A stretch of DNA of 64,000 nt, taken from NCBI GenBank assembly GCA_020080175.1, contig JAGHQL010000136.1, positions 1 to 64,000 on the forward strand, in the 5' to 3' direction. The translations under genes were made by a program, and so were the position numbers. Below, one piece after another: positions 21,041 to 32,400 of this stretch. The number at the start of each line of letters is the position of its first letter. Position 1 is the first letter of the stretch. The DNA is from Glutinoglossum americanum. Taxonomy: Eukaryota > Ascomycota > Geoglossomycetes > Geoglossales > Geoglossaceae. The notes under the pieces are model-generated. The model was not told the origin of the DNA, did not search any database, and saw only the letters and a list, made by a program, of their open reading frames with translations.

Positions 21041-24000
21041 CGCGCTGTGGTGGCTGCAACTGTATCACATTGAACTCATTTATCTCTACGACTTTTTTCT
21101 TTGTGCATCTCTATCGCATGCAAAGAACGGTGGCGTCCCCCAGCTTGACGGTTGTTGTCATGGTAGTCTTAACTCCCGTATTTTTCAAAGGCGTATCTTT
21201 GGTTTCCGATACCTTTGAGTACACTAACGACGGTTTCCGACATTTTTGATAGGATGAAAGATTGGCTGGCTCATGTGGGTTTGAGATCCTGGCCTTGTTT
21301 GATTTACGCAACATTGACTGTATATACTTAAAAGCAGCTGCTAAAGTCGTTTTTCTTTATTTCTCCATCCGGCCTCGGCTTTTCTGGATCGTTTGTTGAT
21401 TTTTAGTGTATATGGAGTATTTTTATTGGTAATGGGGGGGCTTGGTAGCCGACTAGATGAATAAAAAAATATGTCATACCTGAGATACTGCGTTCGAACT
21501 CCCCCCCCCAAAAAAAATAAAAAAGTATAAAATAAAAACTGGAGGCCTCCTCCGGAGAAAAAGGAAAAAGACTAAAAGGAGGTGGAGGCCGATGATGGTT
21601 TGCCTTTTTTTCTTCTCTCTTTCTGCATCATTTGCTTTTTCCCGGGCCCTGCATCCGCCTGACGCAGGAACCATGAAAAAAACCAGGGCTCGAGTTACTA
21701 GAAAAGAAAAATAGGGGGTTGAAAGCCTGCCACATTCCCGTCCCGCCCCGGAGAACGTGGGCAGGTCGGCGAATGCCGTGGTGGGAGGCTCCAGAAAAGG
21801 GAAGCTTTGACGCTGGTGCTTTTGCATGCGGATTTGTGCCCGCGCGACGGGGGGGGAGGGCGTTGTTGTCTCCCAGCGCGAGCGAGTGTATTGACGAGCC
21901 AGCTGCTGCCTTGGGGGTACGAATGTATGTATGCGACGGGGTTCGGGGGAGAGCTTGTCCTGTTGCGGGCTAGGGCTTGGACGGAGGAGGGGTTTATCGG
22001 GCGGACGGGCGTTAGGGTGTAGCTCTGCGTGTGATGTAAGTGGTGAAGGGACGTTGTTGACGGTGGAGGCGTGCGCGATCATGTTGGTTCCACGAGCCGG
22101 CTGAAGAGGGGGAGAGCGACGAATCGACGACCTGAGGGGCTGGGCTTGGCTTCATGCGGTGACATGTGAGTTCTAACCGGGTAACAAGCGGGCGGGGGCG
22201 CCGTTTCGATTCGTTCGACTACCCCTGGCTACGCAAAGCCGGGAGGGGGAGATCCGGCGTCGTGATTCGTCCGGGCCGCAGCGCTTAAGGAGGCGCTGGG
22301 AAGTTTCGCGGCCAGGGAAGGCAGAAGCCGGACCCCCCCCTGGGCAAGCGGGATCGGTTCCAGAATATCTCTGGATGCCTCTCCGCCCTGGGCTATGCAT
22401 CCCGCTGGCCAACCAACAAACAACCCGACTAAGCCTCATGGCCATAACAAAATAAAGCGCTGGGCTTGATACTACGCGCGATACATGTCCTTTCCTACTC
22501 TACTGCCGCCCGGCAATCCCGGAGAATGCTCCAATCGCACGGAAACTGGGTCTTAACCTTACCGCCTGTGCAGTGGTTGCTCGCGGAAGGATTTAGGACA
22601 AATAGTGTCTGGTCTAGTCCAACTAGCACAACCATAACCGCTATCTTTTTTGTTGTTGTCAAGTCGGTTTGTGGGAGGTTCTTTTTTTTTATCCATAATT
22701 TGGTTGCTGCTAGGATACCTCGCCAAACGCCGGGTTTCTCCTGGCTATGCTGTTGGCATGGCTTCGTTTTCCTTTCCATACTGAAGTATCGGAGGATCCT
22801 TTGGGTGTTGTAATGGCAAACAAAGGAAGAGCTTCTTCTACTCTGCCAACGCCTCTATATAGGTAGCGTGGCGGTGCAACAGATGGGTTGGGTACCCCTT
22901 TCTCGCTTTATCACTTCCTTTGTTTCTGGTTGAGCCGGAGGTTGTTAGGGGATAGACGGAACATGTCGTGATGAAAATATGATCGCGCCTTAAGATTCTG
23001 TCAACTGGGGGACGCACCCAGTAAAAATAGGAAGGGTGAAGCCCTCAACCTGTATGGGTGTACGGAATGCTTTCAAAAAATCCCGAAAACTCATCGGCAC
23101 CCAGAGCCGGTTTTACACTCTGGTCCTTTCGAGGGGCGTGAGAAAAGTGGTCGTTTGGTCTTTGTTGCCAGCCATCTCACTTTCCCTGACCAGGGAGGGA
23201 CGACCAATTTGATTCATACGACCCCAAGATCTACCTACTTTATATAAACCCTTTCGAGAACACCTACGACGTGCGCTCTGTAAGACGTAGGATATACGTA
23301 CTACTGGCGTTGTGCCATCGCACAACGCCCTTACTGAGGTCGATGCTCCTTAGAATGTTCGTGAGGAGTTAGTCGCTCAGTCGGAGTCCCCCTCCTTTCG
23401 TGTCCCGCCACGTAAGCGCAATACAGCTCTGGGTAGAGTAGGGCGTAAAGTCACAAAGAGATTCTTAGCACACGATCACAATCTGGAGCTGGGAGATGTG
23501 GAAGTCTCGCTGGGATTCAAAGCCGGTACTGGACGCTGATCCTTCAAACCCCTCAATAAAAATAGATAGAGGTTAGCCGCGTTACTCGGGAAGAACCCTT
23601 TCGGGAACCTACTCCCTCTAAGCGCTGTATCGTGTTATATCGTTGTAACTGTCATGGTTGTAGCCATCGTTTCGTAGATGTCGAAGTTTGAACTGTTGGC
23701 GTTCTGGTGGGCTGGACCCAAGCTGCCGGGTTGGATTGAGTCGGCTTGAGTTATATATATGGGAGGATATGGCTATGTCGTTGCTGCCGGGCGGGGTGGT
23801 ACAACATACATATTTATCTACTGGCCTAACCTTGATGAGCGAGCGATGCAGACTCTGGGGCATGGGACCAAGTGCTTACTTGTCTATATCTCCAATATCC
23901 ACCCGCTATTTTCTTGCTCGGGAAAGCTTGCAAGACGGCATAAAACTAATTGGCAATGGAGGGGAATAATGCCAAAGGCAAAGCCCAAGAGAACGTAGAA

Positions 24001-24315
24001 GTCCCCATGCAAATGCATTAGGCGAGGGTACCGTGGAATGTGCAACCTGCTTCAGGCTAGACTTTGACGAAGTCACGATTGCACTATTCGTCGGTCGGTG
24101 GGTGCGTTAGGGGGAATCTCAGGCTTTGGATCGGCCGTGGTAGATATCTGGCCCATAACGAGTCGTCGAGTAGGTTAGGGGCCAAATAGCGGTATGCCGC
24201 TCTCAGGACTATCACTTGGATCACAACATAGGAATCGGGAATGATACTTCGTAGCGTCATGAGCATACCCATGTATGCAGCTTTCTTCATTATGGCTTGA
24301 AGAGCTAAATCTGGG
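21041..24315. other. Large gene-poor spacer
   Basis: About 3.3 kb between converging genes. I see no gene on either strand. The part 21470-22100 is low-complexity with homopolymers. The part 22960-23640 has a promoter-like TATATAAA (23241-23248), a perfect 10-bp hairpin (23306-23329) and a recurring CCCTTTCG(A/G)G motif near 23250 and 23597, with a related CCTTTCGAGG near 23126. This could be the remnant of a non-coding or mobile element, but no ends or coding domain can be defined. Confidence 0.45.
23306..23329. repeat. Perfect 10-bp hairpin
   Basis: GGCGTTGTGC, a four-base CATC loop, then GCACAACGCC. It stands 58 bases after a TATATAAA at 23241. No host gene is linked to it. Confidence 0.75.
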
Positions 24316-25923
24316 TTAAGCTTTGGCTGCCCCAGCCTTAATTAACAAGATATCCCCGTCCTCTACCACATAGTCCTTCCCCTTCGTCAGGACCTTCCCC
24401 GCGGCTTTCACAGAGTTTTCGTCACCATATTCCTTTAGAACCTCAAAGTTGAACACGATGGCTTGAATAAATGTTTTCTCGAAATCTGCGTGCTAGAGTT
24501 AGCGGTTATGTTTGGAATCAGATGAATAGGACATGTATACCAGTGTGAATCACGCCCGCTGCCTGCGGCGCTTTAGTTCCTTTCCGGATTGTCCACTGTC
24601 GAACCTCATCCGTACCCGTGGTGAAAAAGCTCCCGAGATTAAGGGCCTGTCTCATTGTGACAATGATCTTCGGTAATGCAGATTTTGTGCTGAGCGATTT
24701 ACACTCTTTTTCAACTTCTTCATCAGTCTCGAAGCGAGTGAGGCGCTCCTCAAAACTAACTGATAGCGGGATGATGGGATCGCCTTCAGAGTTTTCCTTA
24801 ATCCATTGGGCGACCTTAGGGAGATGCTTGTTTTTTTGCCGGATGTAGTCTTTTTCGCTAAGGTTGACGAGATAGACTACAGGCTTAGCAGTGAGGAGGA
24901 ATAAGGGGTTTATGACTTCGACCTAGAATAGATGGTTGGTTTCCGTTAACGGATGCACCAATATATGAGACAAACACTATGAGAGAGGAGAACGGTATTT
25001 GGGTCAGGGTTGGACTTCATCTCACAACGGCCTCTACGTGAGATATAAATGAGGCCGTTCGACGAGCTGGGATTATATTCGAGCCTTCTGGCCCTTTGTC
25101 ATCACGAAAATACCACGTTTCTTCAAAGCTTGAAATAAGCACATGGGGAAAACTTTTGCTGCCTACCTCTTTAGGGGACCAGCTGCCCTTTCGAACATCC
25201 TTCCCTGACCCCAACCACTCGAGGATCTTTTCAACAGTAGCTTGTTCCTCCTTTAGTTTCTTCATCTCTAGACTCTGGCCTCCTCTCGCCGTTAGTTTTT
25301 TCAGGCCCTCTAACGCCTTCTCGACGAACTCGATATCTTTAATTCGCAGCTCTTCACTGATAATGCCTAGATCTCGAACGGGGTCGACGTCACCCTCAAC
25401 ATGGATAATTTCTGCGTCATCAAAACATCGAACGACTTGGAATATAGCATCCACAGCTCGAATGTGAGACAAGAAAGCATTACCCAAACCAGCACCAGTT
25501 GATGCCCCTCTAGTGAGGCCGGCAATGTCATAGACAGTGAGATTCGCAGGAACCTGAGATTTAGGCTTGTAGTGTTGGCACAACCAGTCGTATCGCGCGT
25601 CAGGAACGATAACGCGTGCTTCTTCCGGATCAATCGTTGCATATGGGAAGTTCTAGAGGTTCGGAGGTTAGCATGAAAGTTCGTACAAGTGGTAGCTGAA
25701 TACCCACAGCTGGATTACCGAGTGAGCATTTCGTGATTGCTTGGAACAGTGTCGACTTTCCAACGTTTGCTAGACCGACCTATTTAATGAGTTAGTCTTG
25801 GAGTAAGGTCGCACTAAATTGAATAGTGATTGGAAAAATCCTACATACAATCCCGCTTTTCAGATTATTTCCGGGCCTGCCGAGTAGAATCTTCTCTTCC
25901 TTGGCCTGCTTTTTTGGAGGCAT
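24316..25923 (-). CDS. OLA1: Obg-like ATPase 1 (YchF family)
   Basis: This is a cytosolic P-loop ATPase of the Obg/YchF subgroup, ribosome-associated and linked to stress responses (known for the family). Exons are 25923-25849, 25779-25708, 25652-25167, 24922-24541 and 24485-24316, giving 394 residues, the family's usual length. The start is MPPKKQAKEEKILLGRPGNN. The nucleotide-binding loop GLANVGKST lies at residues 27-35, followed by NFPYATIDPEEA, the switch region DIAGLTRGASTGAGLGNAFL and a coiled-coil insert (about residues 130-200). The C-terminal TGS domain includes DFEKTFIQAIVFNFEVL and ends near KGKDYVVEDGDILLIKAG. The fourth intron is 55 nt; the third, 24923-25166, is 244 nt, far longer than its neighbours, and holds a candidate box C/D snoRNA. 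The gene is divergent from the PPPDE gene. Confidence 0.96.
24994..25114 (-). ncRNA. Candidate intronic box C/D snoRNA
   Basis: It lies wholly inside the 244-nt OLA1 intron, on the same strand. In transcript order: a 5' stem GGTATTT, two bases, a perfect C box GTGATGA (25105-25099), 91 nt, a D box CTGA (25007-25004), three bases and AAATACC, which is perfectly complementary to the 5' stem. Between the boxes are a 9-bp internal hairpin (AACGGCCTC against GAGGCCGTT) and a C'-like GAGATGA just after it. A guide-like CCCAGCTC (25071-25064) precedes a degenerate D'. Host intron length, box spacing and terminal stem all fit a methylation-guide snoRNA. Expression has not been seen. Confidence 0.72.
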
Positions 25924-26412
25924 CTTTCTTCTCTTGATTGAGTAGGAACGAGTTGAAACTATATAATAGACTGTGGATGGGGGGGTGCGGATTGAGGGAA
26001 AATTAGATCCGATCGCAGTACTTGCCGCTGATCGTTGAAATGGTTGTGATAAAGAAGCGAAAACGTGACGAGAGAAGCGTGAGAAAATCGTCGTTGCAGC
26101 GGAGTGGGGTTGAGAGAGGTTGAGCCTCTCTCTCTGCTGTTTGTGGTTCAGAGAGCACAAAGATTTTTCGTGAGTGTTTAATTTATATGTATTGGAATTT
26201 GATTCGCCCGATTTTTTGGAGAAGGAGCCTTCGCCGGGTAAGCTGCCGTTTGCGGGGCATTGGACTGTGGCGCATCGACATCACAAGGTTTGCCAACTCT
26301 TACTAAGGCGGCTGGATTGTAATATATCTGCCCTTTTCTAGTTCCCTTGTCGTCTCTTGGTTTTCTTTGATGCCTTTCCCTTCCTAATATCCTCAATTTT
26401 CTAATCCAAACG
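25924..26412. promoter_or_regulatory. Bidirectional promoter region, OLA1 / PPPDE gene
   Basis: These 489 bases separate two divergent start codons and must hold both promoters. A CT/GA-rich tract lies near 26125-26140. I cannot name a specific factor site. Confidence 0.5.
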
Positions 26413-27155
26413 ATGGCACCGCATGGCAGGAGGGCGGGCAGGAAACCGTCGGAAACCAGTCACCGTACTACACTCTCACTGCAGAAGACTGAAGTTCTCA
26501 TTAACGTCTATGATCTTCTACCTGTAAGTCGGAACGAGATATCGTTCCGCTCATAACTTCGATACTAACATAATATACTTCCAGCCCGGCAAATTGTCGT
26601 CCACGTTTTGGATGCTGGGTTGTTCATTGCTTCATTCCGCTGTTGTCATAAAGGACAAAGAATACGCGTTCGGCGGCCACGATAGGAAGGGCTTGACAGG
26701 CGTATATTGGACTAGGCCGAAGACCGAGCCTCCTGGTGGAACATTTAGGTGTGAAATCCTCCACGGGTTTACCATGCGCTCCGAGGAAGAGATCGAAGCT
26801 ATAATAAAACAAGTATGGGATTTTAGCCTTATGTATACTATAGTCGCGAATTGCTAACATCACTGTCAATGCGTAGGCTTCAGAGAAATTTCTTGGCACG
26901 TCTTACAATCTTCTAACCTTCAACTGCAATCATTTCACCTCTCACCTCTGCTATGACTTAACGTCCCAAACTGCACCTTCCTGGCTCAACCGCGCTGCGA
27001 GTATTGGCCTCGCCCTCCCCTGTGTTGTGCCTCAAGAATGGGTTGCTCCGCCGGATGCAGACACTGCTGATGGAGAGCTGCTGGATGATGGCGATGAGCA
27101 TCGCGATGACGAGCGTGCCATAATGCTACGCAATGCTGGGGGTAGTAGAACATAG
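26413..27155 (+). CDS. PPPDE thiol peptidase (DeSI-like desumoylating/deubiquitinating isopeptidase)
   Basis: Exons are 26413-26523, 26585-26812 and 26877-27155, 205 residues. Introns of 61 and 64 nt have clear donors (GTAAGT, GTATGG) and acceptors (CCAG, GTAG). The fold is the permuted papain-like PPPDE domain: the strand EVLINVYDLL opens it; the catalytic His is in CSLLHSAVVI followed by EYAFGG; the catalytic Cys is in TFNCNHFTSHLC. The substrate-loop pattern (GTFRCEILHGFT, then EEEIEAIIKQ) is typical of the DeSI-2/PPPDE1 branch. The C-terminal 30 residues are acidic and variable. Members cleave SUMO or ubiquitin from substrates; which one this enzyme uses cannot be read from sequence. Both catalytic residues are present. 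Confidence 0.92.
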
Positions 27156-27984
27156 TTTTGGTGATGAACCGTTAGTGGGTGATAGGGAGGGGTGACATCC
27201 ACCCGGAAGCTCTGATGGGTGGCGATATGGCGAAGAAAACAAAGTGGCCGAGGGTTCCGGCGATGGAAAGGCGCCGCTGAGGGGATACTAGTGGAAGTGC
27301 TGGCTAGTGGAACAGCACCAGCTCTCAGGAACCGCTGAATTACCCTCTCATCGCTAGTAGGCTTTTGTGACCCTGTTGCGCTGTACTACATGTTCCTTAG
27401 GTATTTGGCGGCATTTTATTTTTGCTTTAAGTGCGGGCGCTAGTTTTGAACTCGATATATTCAAATGCTTCTACGGGAAGATTTTGCGTTCCTGCTATGG
27501 GCGAACCTGCGGTATAGTGGTTATAGTATACTTTTATCTCAACTGTGGTGACGGATCTGCGCCTTTGCAAATCCGTTTAATGAGTTTGTAACGCCATCTA
27601 TCTCCCTTGTGCGGCTGGGTATTCACTCTACTACCCATCTAACCTCTTAAATCTACGCTTGTTTTATCGGTCAGAAAGGCTCCCTTGGGGCATGAGGCAC
27701 CTGGTTAGATCGGGTTGGAGCTCTTTCGCACGATCGAGAGCGGTAAGGCAGCGGATGAAACACCGATGTTCTTACTATCTGTAATCTCAGAATAGCCAAA
27801 GTACTAAACCCTTGGCCGGCGTGTGCCTCCCTATGTCGATAGCTACTTGAATGCATAGAAACTGTCATGAAACAAATCGGGCGCCTTATACCATGCTCCA
27901 AAAACACATTGCGCCGGGGACCAGATCTCAGCTGCAGGAATAAAAGAGAGATATAGGATAATGTGATGCAGTCGTGGGGGAGCA
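27156..27984. other. Convergent spacer, PPPDE gene / CK2 beta
   Basis: 829 bases holding the 3' regions of both genes. No RNA gene or further coding frame is supported. Confidence 0.5.
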
Positions 27985-29131
27985 TCAATTCATGGCTGTG
28001 CCATCTTCCTCCGCTTCAATGTCGTCATCTTCTCTTTCTCCATCCTCCTCATCGTCGTCAAACCCAGGCTCGACCTTCATCTTTTTGAGCCTCTCCTTCA
28101 TCTCTTCTTTCTTGGTGTCCTGCCACCTCTGTAAAGCTGCGGCTGCGTGAACCTTAAAACCATATATTTTCGGCTCGTATCTGCGCTGGCTCTTCTGGGG
28201 AATCATTGCGGGGTAAACTTGAAACAGAATGTTGTGAAAAGAAGTGCCGAAATAAGCGCCATCGATAGACGCGTGGCGAGAGGATTTGGGGTTGTAGAGG
28301 TCTTCGCATTTGGAACAGTAGAGCTTGACAGCCTTCACGCCAGAGTTGTCGGAGAGGCCCATCGGAAGGAGAGGGTTCTGTTCGCACATGACTCGAGGAC
28401 ATTTGCCAAAGTCGCCTTTCTTATATTTCTCAAGCTATATAACCCATTTAGTGGCATTTGAGACGTGGATGAATTAGGAAAACTTACCATCTTTGCGAGG
28501 CCACGGGTGGTGACAATATAGCGAGCATGGACCAGGCCATACAAATGTCTAGCAGACTTCTCAATCTGTTCCCTCATATCATCGTCGCAGTCTAAGTCGA
28601 AAACATCCGTAACTAAATCCAACGCATACTGATAGTATTGCACTTCAGTATTAAGGCCAGTCAGATTAAAACGATCAGTGAGGTATTCTTCATCGATCTC
28701 GCAAAAATACTCGTTGCCGCGGGATGATATGAACTATAAAATTCACAACCATTAGCCAAAATCCCCGAGGTAAACCATAGCAACACTATGCCTGACCCTA
28801 GATGTTCGGGTATCCAAACAGCTTAAACATTACACCAAACGATAGTACAGGAACGTGCTAAGGAAGTGTCCGGGACATGGCAGAACTAGAGCTACTCAAT
28901 GGCGGGCGGCACACCCCGACCCACTGAGATACAAGCTCTCACAACTCGCACAAGAGCGGTCGAGGCATAGGCCGTAATAGCCGAAGGTGAACACGCACAT
29001 GCGAAGAAGCAAAAGAAATCAATATAAAAGGCGGAGAAGTGCATCAGGACAGCAGAGCAACTTATATCACTCACCCAGTCTCTCCAGTAGCTCGTATAAT
29101 CGCTGTCAGTCTCACTATTGAAGTCATCCAT
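27985..29131 (-). CDS. CKB1: Casein kinase II regulatory (beta) subunit
   Basis: The beta subunits dimerise and hold two catalytic alpha subunits in the CK2 tetramer (known). Exons are 29131-29075, 28733-28488 and 28434-27985, 250 residues. The N-terminus MDDFNSETDSDYTSYWRDW is the conserved autophosphorylation and acidic region, followed by EYFCEID and the loop VFDLDCDDD. The zinc site is complete: CPRVMC and, 22 residues later, CSKC. The dimer region GAYFGTSFHNILFQVYP is intact. The tail is highly acidic (DDDEEDGEREDDDIEAEEDG), as in many fungal orthologues. Intron 1 is 341 nt, the longest in the window, and intron 2 is 53 nt. The symbol follows yeast; assignment to CKB1 rather than CKB2 is less sure than the family. 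Confidence 0.94.
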
Positions 29132-29473
29132 CTTGATAACTAATGGTGGGACTCTCAAGATCCCTAAAAGCTGTGTGTGGGCAGAGGTCGTTGTCGCTTT
29201 GGGGCAATATACTAAATTAGCGAAAGTGGTTGATGTATTGAGGCTCTGCTAACTTGAGCGCGCTAACCGGCTTTGGACATTAGCCAGAATCCGCTTGTCT
29301 GACACATGGACATCGAATTTCAAAGGATACCTAAGGTGAAACGTCAGGTTCCATTCAGGAATACTGTACAAATGTCTGAACGCCCGAGAAGCCCCATAAA
29401 CTGCCTAAAACGACCTTGCCATAGTAAATGGGTCCCTTGGCAGATGATCAGACATTATACAAAAGGTTTCAAT
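29132..29473. other. Spacer between CK2 beta and RIC1
   Basis: 342 bases; both genes read leftward, so this holds the CK2 beta promoter and the RIC1 3' end. No further feature is seen. Confidence 0.5.
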
Positions 29474-32400
29474 TCATCGGTGATCTAAAGGAGGAAAGAA
29501 TTCCTGTATGCTGCCGCTCTCCTCACTGGTCTCGCCAACGCTTGTTGAACTTCTGCTTCCACTTCTCGTACTGCTTCCATCCTCACCCGAAGCGATGCCC
29601 AGACCAATTCCATTGCCGTTCCCTGCACGCGGAACGTCTAGTCTAGCTCCTTGGAATATGAAACTGCTACTGGCAAGACCTTCCTGTGAGCTCCGTAGCT
29701 CCACAAGCTCAAGCGCCTCGCGAAGAGTTGTGCCCGTATCATCTAGAGCGGTCAGAAACCTAGCAAGTTCCTTGCATAGCTCCCAGTCCTCTTCTTCTTT
29801 TGCTCGTGAAAGTAGCCGAACTAGCTGCGGAGAGCTCGACCCGAGTTCCTGAAACGTATGAAGAATAAGAAGGTAACCGCCCGCAGTCTTGAGTAAGCCC
29901 CTCTGAAGGGATTCCTCAAAGAGCTCCTCCGGTGGGGGGAGGTAGGCGAAGAGAGTCCGCCAGGACCGCATCTCGGTTTTGCGGGTACATTGTACAAGGA
30001 TATCCAAGTACTGAGGGAACGAGGAGAGGAAGGAAAGAACGCCTGGTAGTAAGGCTGTTTCGGGCGAAGTAGGCTTATCGGCTTCTTCATCAAGGACATC
30101 ATGGAGGAGAACTTCAAGAGCATGCGGAAAGTAGAGAAGGTCTTGGTAGTGGTGAGATAAATGTAGAGCTGCGGGGTGGTTGTATTGCGATAGGTGGTAT
30201 CGTAGTAGGTGAGGTAGGAAAAGGTGAGTCTAGTACATCGTCAGCAAATCAAGTAATTTGTACATACTATTTTAGATGTCTCACTCGAAGGGAGAATTTG
30301 AAGTGCGCATAGTGTAAATCTCGTCGTTGAACCAAGTCTGATTCAATGCCGAGAACCACACCTTTGTCGAGCAGAATTGACAGAGGATAAAAGTCTGTGG
30401 GTACCAGGACAGATGGCGGTAAATCCTTCACCATTTCCGTAGGGCCTGATCTTAATATATCCTGTACGTCAACCCAGACTCTCATGCCATTGCCGTCAAA
30501 AATCCATAACGAGTCTCTTAGCCCGTGACCTTGATGCATGTCATCGATTGAGCTGTCAGCATCCGGGCTCAGTAGTTGTTCATTGCGCTTTAGAGAGCCA
30601 TCTTGCGAAGACTGGTCACGCATGAGAGTGTAGTATTCAACATTGTGGGAAATTACACGCATGTCATACTTGAGCTCACCGCCGTTGGTTGTCGAAGGTT
30701 GAAGAAGCACAAGCTTGCCATCTACGAGGAATATCACGCTAGCAACAGCAACATCTTGTGATGGATCACCATCCTCTGCAGCATGTCAGGTCCCCCGTCC
30801 CTTTTCCACTAGGCATCATAGGCAGACTTACGAAGGTGCTCATCAGGAAGAATCCAACTGACTGCTCTAACTCTTGCAGGCGCCCGAACGATTCCGTGAA
30901 AGGCAATCTGGCCTACCTGAACAAGCTTTACTGCTTTCGATGTGGCCGTTATAATATAATGGTAGAGGATATTGTCATAAGTATACACTAGCAGGGAATC
31001 CTCTCCAGATAACGCTGTGAGCACGACCGGAGAAGGCAGCTTTTCAGTGTGGAGTAGTAGGGAATTATCAAGCGAAAGTTCTCTAGAGTATAATCGCAAC
31101 TAAACAAATCATTTAGTTTCATCGTCAATGCACAAACAATATCAGATGTTACCTCGCAGTGATCACCCGACTCAACAGCTGCAATAAGGATGTGCTGATA
31201 CCAACACATTCCCCCACGAACTACAAATTCGTTCTCCATATTCTCGTTCACAAAAGTTTTCCATCGTCCGCTGTTCACGCTGTAATGTGCTAGGCCACGT
31301 CGGCCAGCAACCGCTATATATCTTCCATCAGGCGAAACGACAGCCTGTCGGATAGGCCATTGATTAACTAAATAAGCAGGCGGAACTTGAACGTGATGCC
31401 AGAGCGAAGATTCCGCTGATATTGTTGTAAGGTCTGGTTGGTCATAACCTCGATACACCATGAAGCCAGAGTTCGTTTGCAAAAGCGAACGAGAGATATT
31501 CGCTGCGGAAAAGCATCCGGCTACTGCACTCCTAGCCATCTCGAGTAACCACAGCCGATCGTCGTTCTGAGCAACAAGCAAGATTTCAGAGCCCCCCCCA
31601 AGCCAATTTGCTGCGCAAATCCCATTGAGCCACTCCTCCCCATTGCTCTCAGATGTGTGCCGGTCTGACGCGAAACTGGTTCCTCCAGGTTTGCCATAGA
31701 CGCTCCAAGTGATCCATCCTTTCTCAAACCCGGCAAAGAGGCAATATCCGTCGGGAGAATAACTTAGGGCATTAATTCTTCCGGATGAAGATAAAGATAC
31801 TGAGGGCTTAAGCTTGTAGGATAGCGGGATATTACCGGCATAGTCTCTGACGTTATAGACGAGTATTGTGCCATCCGTGCAACCTATAGCTATTAGGGAG
31901 AACCTCGCATTAATCGCTGCTTTCGTCGCACATTCCCCTTCATTTTCAGGGCTATGAAAGCAATAGCCCTTGAAAAGCTTCTTCGGGTCATCCGTATCTT
32001 GGGGTGCTCCTAGGAGGCGTTGCACAGCATATGCTTTGCCGTCACTGGTGATCCATGTTGAAAGATTCATTGGCCTGTCGTGGATCATGTCTAATACCGT
32101 GACTTTCTTTGACATCCAGCCCATCCGACTAAGCAATTCAGTACTCGTCTGGTTTCCATTGCTGTCTGGAGTCCAACGTATGCACTGCACTGCGGCCGGC
32201 TTTTCAGTTGCCACAACAAGCTCTTCATCCAACGCCAACGCCCGCTCAATTCCAGCATCGACTTTAATAACCATCTTAAATCGCACGCTGACTTCTCGCA
32301 CCCCACCGTCCTCACCGGCACCCCAATAGATACGTTCTCCACCACCATGGCTGCGGGAACCGCTGGCACTTCGGTGTCGAGGTCCGTTGCTGTGACTGCC

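Noticed and set aside
21480-21505. TTCGAAC-type sequence resembling a tRNA T loop
   Set aside because: No acceptor, D or anticodon arms can be built around it.
21474-22082. Minus-strand frame of 202 residues
   Set aside because: Crosses several homopolymers; composition is Pro/Arg then Phe/Leu-rich without a recognisable motif.
22965-23190. GTGATGA near 22966 as a C box with CTGA near 23185
   Set aside because: Boxes are over 200 bases apart and no closing stem exists.
27160-27280. GTGATGA downstream of the PPPDE gene, with CTGA near 27211 and 27276, as a second C/D snoRNA
   Set aside because: Flanks do not pair into a terminal stem for either D-box choice; it is probably chance in a 3' untranslated region.
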